Shown: in pieces, positions 1-6,734 of the stretch
How the letters are laid out: each line of letters opens with the position of its first letter
Numbering within the stretch: the stretch's first letter is position 1
Source: an uncultured Eubacteriales bacterium
GTDB lineage: Bacteria; Bacillota; Clostridia; Lachnospirales; Lachnospiraceae
Assembly: GCA_900313855.1 (NCBI GenBank)
Contig: OMSZ01000172.1
Coordinates: 1-17,337, forward strand
DNA: 17,337 nt
Reading direction: 5' to 3'
Made by a program: the position numbers and the translations under genes
Notes under the pieces: generated by a model
What the model was told of the DNA's origin: nothing
The model's input: only the letters and a program-made list of their open reading frames with translations
Database searches by the model: none

Positions 1-1428
1 AACCATAGCGCTGTTGATCGGGATATTAGTTCCTGCTCCTGCTACACAGCCACCCGGACAAGCCATTCCTTCAATAAGGCATCCATCCTTCTTGCCGGCC
101 TTCGCAAGCATGAGCATCTTCCTGCATTCATCAAGACCTTCAGCATGTTCAATATGCACCTCTGTATCCGGATAATACTCTTTGATACACGCATCAATGG
201 CCTTTGCCACACCACCTGCGACCGCATAGCCTCTACCTGCACCGGTTGCATCATCCATCGGATTTCCGACTCTGAAATCATCGAATTCTATATCCCTTGC
301 AATGAACATTGCATCTAACTCCTCAAAGGTAATGACAAAATCTACATCACTTCTTACAGTTCTTCTCATTGCCTCTAATTTCTTAGCCGCACAAGGTCCG
401 ATGAATACCACCGAAGCATCAGGATGCTCTTTCTTAATCATTCTGGCAGTAGCCACCATAGGCGTTAAAGCATTCGATATCTTATCGATCGTTTCCGGGA
501 AATGCTTCTTTGAAAGCATAGCCCATGACGGACAACATGAAGTAAGCAGAAACGGAAGTTTTCCGGTTGCAACCTCATTAACATAGTGCTCCGCCTCTGT
601 CATACATCCCATATCGGCTCCCATGGCAACCTCATAAACATCCTTAAATCCAAGCTTTAATAATGCTGCTTTAATCTTATCAGGTGTTGCATATTTTCCG
701 AACTGACCTACAAATGCAGGCGCGATTGCAACATATATGTCCTTTCCGGAGCGCAGCGCACGGATAAGCTGGAATATCTGTGACTTGTCAGCTATTGCAC
801 CAAATGGACAGTTAACCATACACATTCCGCAGGAAACACATTTACTCTCATCAATCTTTGCCCTTCCCAATTCATCGCTTACGATAGCATTAACTCCGCA
901 TGCGTCAGCACAGGGACGGCGTTTATACGAGATAGCATCATATGGACAATTAGATTTACACTTTCCGCATTTGATACAAATATTCTTATCAATTACCGAT
1001 CTGCCATTCTCCATATGGATTGCATGAACCGGACACACCTCCATACAAGGATGGGCAACACAGCCTTTGCACTGATCGCTGACCTCATATATATTCTGTT
1101 CGCAGGCATTGCAGGCTGCCGGAATAACCTGCATAAGCGGCGGTTCATAATATTTCTCGGCAATATTACTTTCTTCAACTCCCTGTGTAAGATGTACCGG
1201 TTTATCCTCCGGACGCAGTGACATTCCCATTGCAAGTCTTATTCTTTCACTTGTGATCGCACGTTCTCTGTATATGCTTTCAAGATATTGCGGAGTATCA
1301 CCCGGTGTGATCTTATAAGGTATTGCCTCTATATCATCTATTAAATTCTCAGAATTATAAGCCAGATTAGCCACCTCGGTGAAAACCTGCTTTCTGATCC
1401 TCTTGACATTGGTTATAACATTTCTCAC
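1..1428 (-). CDS. [FeFe] hydrogenase, group B-like, with N-terminal ferredoxin-type clusters (partial, 3' end off window)
   Basis: The 476 visible codons read open to the left edge. Cysteine-rich ferredoxin-like motifs fill residues 106-207, including CKGC at 120-123, CIKCGKC at 151-157 with CP at 161-162, and CVSCGMC at 197-203 with CP at 207-208. They should relay electrons by 4Fe-4S clusters. The H-cluster domain follows with three signatures: TSCCPSW (296-302), GPCAAKKLE (344-352) and EGMACPGGC (453-461). The four expected cluster ligands are present (C299, C346, C457, C461). Group A enzymes have Met before the PC of the second signature; here it is Gly344, as I recall for group B. The expected reaction is reversible proton reduction to H2 with ferredoxin, in the cytoplasm. 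The start is GTG at 1426-1428, with GAGGTG six bases upstream; an in-frame GTG at 1435-1437 lies inside that ribosome site and was not chosen. Only a short C-terminal piece should be missing. No maturation gene (hydE, hydF, hydG) is in view. Confidence 0.93.
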   Translation of the reverse strand, partial: MRNVITNVKRIRKQVFTEVANLAYNSENLIDDIEAIPYKITPGDTPQYLESIYRERAITSERIRLAMGMSLRPEDKPVHLTQGVEESNIAEKYYEPPLMQVIPAACNACEQNIYEVSDQCKGCVAHPCMEVCPVHAIHMENGRSVIDKNICIKCGKCKSNCPYDAISYKRRPCADACGVNAIVSDELGRAKIDESKCVSCGMCMVNCPFGAIADKSQIFQLIRALRSGKDIYVAIAPAFVGQFGKYATPDKIKAALLKLGFKDVYEVAMGADMGCMTEAEHYVNEVATGKLPFLLTSCCPSWAMLSKKHFPETIDKISNALTPMVATARMIKKEHPDASVVFIGPCAAKKLEAMRRTVRSDVDFVITFEELDAMFIARDIEFDDFRVGNPMDDATGAGRGYAVAGGVAKAIDACIKEYYPDTEVHIEHAEGLDECRKMLMLAKAGKKDGCLIEGMACPGGCVAGAGTNIPINSAMV

Positions 1429-1434
1429 TTTAGT

Positions 1435-1440
1435 CACCTC
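1435..1440 (-). promoter_or_regulatory. Ribosome binding site deciding the GTG start of the hydrogenase
   Basis: On the minus strand GAGGTG is followed by six bases and then GTG. An ATG a little further upstream is out of frame and meets a stop after four codons, so the GTG start is preferred. Confidence 0.6.
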
Positions 1441-1470
1441 TCATTCTTCTTTATCATATCAAATAAAAGA

Positions 1471-1499
1471 ATTATATAATAATATCACTATCATTTCTA
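1471..1499 (-). promoter_or_regulatory. Possible sigma-A-type promoter for the hydrogenase gene
   Basis: On the minus strand TAGAAA (1494-1499) is followed by a 17-base spacer and a perfect TATAAT (1471-1476), about 43 bases before the GTG start. The -35 box matches consensus at four of six positions and overlaps the stop codon of the upstream gene. No terminator separates the two genes, so readthrough transcription is equally possible. Confidence 0.35.
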
Positions 1500-3146
1500 C
1501 TCAAAGAATTTGTAATTTGAAGTAATAGAGTCTACTCCGATAGTATTCACTAAAAATCCCGCCATATATATATTAGGAACCGTCCATGCGTTAACCCTTA
1601 CACCTTTTTGATGAGCATAGTCTACTATACTTTTGGTGACCTGTATATAAGTGACACCCACCTCCGCATCAAGCTTTTCACACACATCAATAGATGCCTG
1701 ATTTAATTTGTGGGTGAGATATCCCAAACCGACTTTATCACCGTCATACTCAGTATTATTTCTAATCTTGCTTAAATTGTCTTTCTTAAATGACAATATG
1801 CGGACGCGCTCGGTTAAATCATATTTTTTAATAAGCTTCAAAAGCTTTTCTAACATTTCATCACTCATATCAGTTTTAAGCTCTATATAAAACTTACTAT
1901 CAGGATATTTGACAGACAACGCAAGCACCTGATCGAGCGACGGAATATACTCCCCGGAATAATTACTGATTCCGTTACCCGACATAATTTTCTGATTCAT
2001 TGCCTGTGATAATGTAAGATCTGTAATTTTAACATCATTTCCGCTGATATTAATTAGTGATTCATCATGGCATACTACCAATTCCTTATCAATAGTAGGC
2101 CATACATCGAGTTCAACATAATCAAACTTGTTTTCGAATGCTAATTCAAATGCTGCTAATGAATTATCCGGTGCTAATTCAGAAAAACCCCTATGGGCAA
2201 TAAATGTACATTTATCTCTATCAATTTCATTAACATACAACGTAAATTTACCACTTTTTTTGCTTCCATCAACGGATGTTGCTGTTATGACCGCAATACC
2301 GGCACCGACCGCAAACACTTTTCCGTCATCTGATACCCTTGCCACACAGTCATTACTTGTGACATATGTTAATTTCTTATTGGTAGCATTGTCAGGAGCA
2401 ATTGTAGGTTTTAACGAAAAAAATACACCTGGTTTAACATTAGCCGTACGTGAAGCCGTACTTATATGATATGGTCCGCTTTCCTCTAAAGATAACGAAA
2501 CAGAACTGACCAGAGTTTCTACGTCAAACTGTTCTTCTACCGAAACATCTGTCCCGTCTGTACTTTCCGCCGTTATCAAAACAAATCCGTTTGAAACAGG
2601 AGTAACTTTACCATTATTGTCAACCGTTGCAACATCAGTATCGCTTGAACTCCATATCAATTGTTTGTTTGAAGCATTTGATGGATAAACTGCTGCCTTA
2701 ATAGTATAACTTTGACCAACATATAGCTTGCCCATCTTATCCGTATTGGTAAATGATAACTCCGAAACCTTTGTTCCTACAGTCACTTTAAGCTTAATCT
2801 TTTTATTGGAACCGTCCGTTGTTTTTGCTGTGATCGTGGCTGTTCCATTCTTCTTACCTTTTATAACTCCTTTTTTACTTACAGATACTACTTTCTTCTT
2901 AGATGACTTCCATTTCAATTTCTTATCAATCTTTTTAGCAGGATAATATGTAACAGCAAGTTTAACCTTCTCCCCCTTCTCGATAGTAAGATAATTATCA
3001 TAATCCGTCCATGATATTGACTTGATCTTTTTTAGATTATTCTTTGCATTATTTTGCTCTGTTGCATGTGAAGTACAGTTAATGCACAATACCCCTGCCA
3101 GCAGCAATATAATTACTTTAAGATACTTTAATAAATACTCATTCAT
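1497..3146 (-). CDS. Secreted glycerophosphodiester phosphodiesterase with three N-terminal Ig-like (Big2) domains
   Basis: This is a 549-residue exported protein. Residues 1-28 form a signal peptide (hydrophobic core about 10-24, probable cleavage after SHA); the cysteines near its end do not make a proper lipobox. Three Big2-like domains follow at about 42-123, 127-209 and 213-306, each with the pattern of YP or AP, then a WSS-like strand, then V.V...G.V...G.A.ITA. The GDPD domain covers about 315-545. It has HRG at 318-320, ELDV at 345-348, HD at 360-361, IELKT at 421-425 and W521, so the family's catalytic and metal residues are present. The usual Glu-Asn after HRG is Asp-Asn (327-328). 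The family hydrolyses glycerophosphodiesters to glycerol 3-phosphate and an alcohol. Being outside the cell, the enzyme could act on deacylated lipids or on poly(glycerol phosphate) teichoic acid. GGAG lies ten bases before the ATG. The gene ends 68 bases before the hydrogenase and may be cotranscribed with it. Confidence 0.9.
   Translation of the reverse strand: MNEYLLKYLKVIILLLAGVLCINCTSHATEQNNAKNNLKKIKSISWTDYDNYLTIEKGEKVKLAVTYYPAKKIDKKLKWKSSKKKVVSVSKKGVIKGKKNGTATITAKTTDGSNKKIKLKVTVGTKVSELSFTNTDKMGKLYVGQSYTIKAAVYPSNASNKQLIWSSSDTDVATVDNNGKVTPVSNGFVLITAESTDGTDVSVEEQFDVETLVSSVSLSLEESGPYHISTASRTANVKPGVFFSLKPTIAPDNATNKKLTYVTSNDCVARVSDDGKVFAVGAGIAVITATSVDGSKKSGKFTLYVNEIDRDKCTFIAHRGFSELAPDNSLAAFELAFENKFDYVELDVWPTIDKELVVCHDESLINISGNDVKITDLTLSQAMNQKIMSGNGISNYSGEYIPSLDQVLALSVKYPDSKFYIELKTDMSDEMLEKLLKLIKKYDLTERVRILSFKKDNLSKIRNNTEYDGDKVGLGYLTHKLNQASIDVCEKLDAEVGVTYIQVTKSIVDYAHQKGVRVNAWTVPNIYMAGFLVNTIGVDSITSNYKFFE
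2229..3023 (-). repeat. Three tandem Big2-like Ig domains within the GDPD protein
   Basis: Three copies of about 82-94 residues precede the catalytic domain. Shared landmarks are [24 protein letters not shown] and [12 protein letters not shown], each followed about 20 residues later by a GTATITA-like strand. Such domains usually act as spacers or adhesive modules on the cell surface. Confidence 0.75.
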
Positions 3147-3216
3147 TTTATTTCATCTCCATCTATAATTGGTTAAAACAGAATGTTCTTTTGCTACTTA
3201 ACATTCACCATGAACC

Positions 3217-3245
3217 ATTATATACATTTCTCAGTTAAATGCAAA
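3217..3245 (-). promoter_or_regulatory. Possible promoter of the Ig-GDPD gene
   Basis: On the minus strand TTTGCA (3240-3245), a 17-base spacer and a perfect TATAAT (3217-3222) lie about 70 bases before the ATG. The -35 box is a moderate match, four of six. Confidence 0.4.
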
Positions 3246-3263
3246 TGAAAAACAATGGAATTA

Positions 3264-3292
3264 TTGAAAAATACTTTAAATAGTAATATAAT
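3264..3292 (+). promoter_or_regulatory. Promoter of the alaA-like aminotransferase gene
   Basis: TTGAAA (3264-3269), a 17-base spacer and a perfect TATAAT (3287-3292) precede the start by 44 bases. AAGGAGA (3324-3330) sits six bases before the ATG. This is one of the best promoter matches in the window. Confidence 0.7.
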
Positions 3293-3336
3293 TGCTCATA
3301 GAATTGCTTAATCAATAAAAGCAAAGGAGAATTGAC

Positions 3337-4551
3337 ATGAGACAATTTAGCAAATCCCACAAATTAGACAATGTTTGTTATGACGTAAGAGGTCCTGTAG
3401 TTGATGAAGCCAATCGTATGATTGAGAACAATGTTGATATCTTAAAGCTTAACATTGGTAATCCCTATCCTTTCGGTTTCAACGCACCTAACGAGATAAT
3501 ACAGGATATTCGATATAACCTTATCGAATCACAGGGTTATTCTGATTCCAAAGGAATATTCGGTGCCCGTAAAGCTATAATGCAATACTGTCAGCTTAAG
3601 AATATTCCCAATGTCGGAATTAATGATATATATACCGGCAACGGAGCTTCTGAGTTGATCACCTTAAGCATGCAGGGATTACTCGATGACGGAGATGAAA
3701 TATTAGTTCCTGCGCCTGATTATCCTTTATGGACAGCCGCTGCTAATCTTGCCGGCGGAAAACCGGTACATTATATCTGTGATGAGAAAGCCAACTGGTT
3801 CCCTGATATCAAGGATATGGAAAGCAAGATAAATGAAAAAACAAAGGGAATTGTTATAATCAACCCCAACAATCCTACCGGTGCTCTTTATTCCAAAGAC
3901 CTCCTGTTAGAGATAGTCGAACTTGCCAGAAAACATGAATTGATCATTTTTTCAGATGAGATATATGACCGTCTTGTAATGGACGGAAAGAAGCATATTT
4001 CCATCGCATCACTAGCTCCGGATCTATTCTGCGTAACCTTTAACGGACTGTCCAAATCACACAGAATTGCCGGATATCGAAGTGGATGGATGTGCCTTTC
4101 AGGAGACAAATCATATTGTAAGGGTTATATAGAGGGGCTTAACATGCTTTCGTCAATGCGCCTGTGCTCAAATGTTCCGGCTCAGTCTATCATACAGACT
4201 GCTCTTGGCGGAATCCAAAGCGCTGACGAATTACTGCTTCCTGGAGGAAGAATTTATGAACAACGTGAATTCATATACAATGCATTGAATGATATTCCGG
4301 GAATCAGCACCACCAAACCGGACGCCGCTTTCTATATCTTCCCTAAGCTCGATATAAAGAAATTCAATATTACCGATCATGTACAATTTGCACTTGATTT
4401 CCTAAGACAAAAACATGTACTTATCGTTCAGGGTACAGGATTTAACTGGATCGCGCCTGATCACTTTAGAATAGTTTATCTTCCACAGCTTGATGACCTT
4501 AAGGTTGCAGCTAACAGATTGAAAGATTTCTTATCTAACTATAAACAATAA
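3337..4551 (+). CDS. alaA: PLP-dependent aminotransferase, AlaA-type (glutamate-pyruvate transaminase)
   Basis: This is a 404-residue class I/II aminotransferase. By recall it resembles E. coli AlaA (about 405 residues) from end to end: LENVCYD-like and RGPV motifs near the start, KLNIGNP at 37-43, GYSDSKG at 67-73, PAPDYPLWTAA at 125-135, INPNNPTG at 175-182, SDEIYD at 206-211 and DHFRIV at 375-380. The Schiff-base lysine is K240 in NGLSKSHRIAG. Asn179, Asp207 and Tyr210 are the expected cofactor contacts, and Arg378 should bind the substrate carboxylate. The expected cytoplasmic reaction is pyruvate plus glutamate to alanine plus 2-oxoglutarate, for alanine synthesis. Other 2-oxo acids remain possible. 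The gene stands alone with its own promoter and ends at a bidirectional terminator. The start is fixed by a strong ribosome site. Confidence 0.88.
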   Translation: MRQFSKSHKLDNVCYDVRGPVVDEANRMIENNVDILKLNIGNPYPFGFNAPNEIIQDIRYNLIESQGYSDSKGIFGARKAIMQYCQLKNIPNVGINDIYTGNGASELITLSMQGLLDDGDEILVPAPDYPLWTAAANLAGGKPVHYICDEKANWFPDIKDMESKINEKTKGIVIINPNNPTGALYSKDLLLEIVELARKHELIIFSDEIYDRLVMDGKKHISIASLAPDLFCVTFNGLSKSHRIAGYRSGWMCLSGDKSYCKGYIEGLNMLSSMRLCSNVPAQSIIQTALGGIQSADELLLPGGRIYEQREFIYNALNDIPGISTTKPDAAFYIFPKLDIKKFNITDHVQFALDFLRQKHVLIVQGTGFNWIAPDHFRIVYLPQLDDLKVAANRLKDFLSNYKQ

Positions 4552-4571
4552 TTTTTATACCTATAACATAT

Positions 4572-4611
4572 AAAAACCTCTTTGCCGTTCTGTCTGGTAA
4601 AGAGGTTTTTT
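4572..4611. terminator. Bidirectional intrinsic terminator between convergent genes
   Basis: A 15-bp stem (4572-4586 with 4596-4610, one G-T pair) encloses a 9-base loop. An A-run opens the stem and a T-run closes it, so it can end the plus-strand aminotransferase message and the minus-strand LtaS-like operon. It is the only clear content of the 83-base gap. Confidence 0.88.
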
Positions 4612-4634
4612 CAATCGTACTATCTTATTCCGTT

Positions 4635-6719
4635 TTACTTTCTTAATTCAAAAAATGAATTTCTGTTCTTAGCATCAAACAGATGGTTATAAACTATCAT
4701 ATTATATTTCTGAATAAGCTCGTAATATGGCGATGTCTTATCTTTAATCTCATAAAAATTACCATCATCACCAATGTATCCGTTACCGGTAATAACAGGA
4801 ATCTTTTCGTGCATTTCCAAAAGGAATTTATTATAACCGGTCATATTAAGACCTGCTGCTTCTAACATAACAGACTGAAGATAGTTAACGCTTATCTTCT
4901 CAATATACTTCTCTTCTATGTCATAATTAGCCCATATGAAAAATGCTGTTTTGTATAGCTCCATATTCTCCAAGCCGGTCATGGTATCAAGCTTTTTCCC
5001 CATAATCCTTTCATAGAATTTATCGGAAAGTCCCGGCTCATGGTCGCCAAACATTACTATGATAGTCGGCTCATCAACCTTCTCAAAATATTCTATCAGC
5101 TTTTCAAATGCCTGATCTGAAATATGAACAAGATTCAAATAGCGCTCAGCATCTTCATTCTTTTTATTAGGATCCGTTATCTTAATCGTTTTGGGCAGAT
5201 TATCATAATCCTTATCATAGCTGCTGTGATTCTGCATTGTAACATTGAATACATAAAACGGAGCGTCCGATTCCCGCTTACATTTTTCGTACTCTTCAAT
5301 TATTTTGTCAAAATCAGAATCGTCAGAAATAAAATCTCTAATAAGCTTTGGCTCATCAAATGCTTCCATATCAAGGAATTGAGAAAATCCAAAATTATTG
5401 TAGACATTTATCCGATTGTATCCTGACGCCAAATATGGATGAAGCGCTAACATCCCCTGATATCCGTTAATTGCCATATTACCTGTAAGCGATGGCATAT
5501 ATTCCTTGATATAAAGCTGATAAGGAGTTGAATTTTCCGGAAGGAACGCTTTGGTATCCCCTGTAAGAAACTCATATTCGGTATTAGCCGTCTGACCACC
5601 GAAAACAGATACATAGGTAAATCCCTTAATAGTATTCTCCTTTAAACTGTTATAAAAAGGAATAACCTCCTCATTTGTTTCAAAACTACCAACAGATTGA
5701 AGATCCGAAAATGCTTCATCCATAATAATAATAACATTAGGTTTCTTATTACCGGAAAAATCATCAACCGAATCCGAAGGATATTTCTTTGCAAGCTTTT
5801 CTACGGCTTTTTCAGAATAACCATCAGGCTTATCGATCATACATAAACGCATACTTTTTGTAAAAGTAAGCAGCGCCCCGTTTTTACAATAACTCTTTAC
5901 AGGTCTGAATGTATTAAACTGTATATGCTTTACCTCAAGATAATCCGTCCTCATTGTCAGATGGAACATAAATCCAAAGAACAGCATATAACATACCACA
6001 ATAGAAATTCTGAAAGGTATATTTTTTCTAAGGGGTTCGTTCTCCTTAAGCTTAGACGAAAGAACAATGATCATTATCAGATATAGAATTAAGACAAGTA
6101 TAAAAACATTAGGAGTGTAATTATAATCCCCGGCAACATTAAGAGCCGTCCTTACTACAAGAAAATCCGTAGCTATCAGAGGGATCTGTCTGAAACGAAG
6201 CAGATAAATATTCGCCACTGCAAACAGCACCGTAAAGGTTGTCATACATATTACGGATGTTCTTACACGAGCAGTTATTATATAAAATAGATAAAAAACA
6301 AGCATGTATAGAGAAATATTAAGTATTAATCTTCTAAAGATCATAACGATAAGATCACAGTCAGTTCCGATCGTCATTTCAACAAGAACAAAACAGATCA
6401 CAGGATACCACATCATGATATTAAAATTAATAACCCTGTTAACGGACTCACTTAATTTATTATTCCATATCACAGAAAAGCTTATAACAAAAAAACATCC
6501 AAACCATGCAACAACCATCTTTTTCAATAAAGAAAGATTACCATTATCATCCGGAGCATAGAACATTCCCTTATTAATTACAAATAAAACCATTCCTATC
6601 AGAAAAATCCCGATAGCTATAAGTATCCTGTATTTAAGCTTAAGTTCAGATATTCTGATGCGTTTTGAATTATTATCTGCATTTTTTCCTTTAAGCATTT
6701 CTTTGATACATCCTCTCAA
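4635..6719 (-). CDS. LtaS-like membrane phosphoglycerol transferase (last gene of operon)
   Basis: This is a 694-residue membrane protein of the alkaline phosphatase/sulfatase superfamily. About seven hydrophobic segments lie in residues 31-254; the rest is an extracellular catalytic domain. By alignment to my memory of S. aureus LtaS, the metal and catalytic residues are E335 (in MDEAFSD), the nucleophile T377 (in GGQTANTE), H427, R436, H498 and D559-H560 (in MFGDHEP). Where LtaS has Trp two residues before that Arg, this protein has Tyr434. The family moves glycerol phosphate from phosphatidylglycerol to a growing polymer or glycan outside the membrane. The membrane motif RFRQIPLIATDF resembles that of the upstream paralogue. 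The gene lies 15 bases after that paralogue and ends near a terminator. The start is uncertain: GAGAGG directly abuts the ATG at 6719, while the ATG at 6698 has AGAGGA twelve bases upstream. The true acceptor is unknown. Confidence 0.88.
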   Translation of the reverse strand: MRGCIKEMLKGKNADNNSKRIRISELKLKYRILIAIGIFLIGMVLFVINKGMFYAPDDNGNLSLLKKMVVAWFGCFFVISFSVIWNNKLSESVNRVINFNIMMWYPVICFVLVEMTIGTDCDLIVMIFRRLILNISLYMLVFYLFYIITARVRTSVICMTTFTVLFAVANIYLLRFRQIPLIATDFLVVRTALNVAGDYNYTPNVFILVLILYLIMIIVLSSKLKENEPLRKNIPFRISIVVCYMLFFGFMFHLTMRTDYLEVKHIQFNTFRPVKSYCKNGALLTFTKSMRLCMIDKPDGYSEKAVEKLAKKYPSDSVDDFSGNKKPNVIIIMDEAFSDLQSVGSFETNEEVIPFYNSLKENTIKGFTYVSVFGGQTANTEYEFLTGDTKAFLPENSTPYQLYIKEYMPSLTGNMAINGYQGMLALHPYLASGYNRINVYNNFGFSQFLDMEAFDEPKLIRDFISDDSDFDKIIEEYEKCKRESDAPFYVFNVTMQNHSSYDKDYDNLPKTIKITDPNKKNEDAERYLNLVHISDQAFEKLIEYFEKVDEPTIIVMFGDHEPGLSDKFYERIMGKKLDTMTGLENMELYKTAFFIWANYDIEEKYIEKISVNYLQSVMLEAAGLNMTGYNKFLLEMHEKIPVITGNGYIGDDGNFYEIKDKTSPYYELIQKYNMIVYNHLFDAKNRNSFFELRK

Positions 6720-6734
6720 TTAAAATGATATCAT

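Noticed and set aside
302..586. Plus-strand 94-codon open frame near the left edge
   Set aside because: It is antisense to the hydrogenase H-cluster domain, whose own frame is open and rich in conserved motifs.
3055..3090. Lipoprotein signal in the GDPD protein (Cys21 and Cys24 near the signal end)
   Set aside because: The residues before each Cys do not fit the L-[AS]-[GA]-C lipobox; cleavage by signal peptidase I after SHA fits better.
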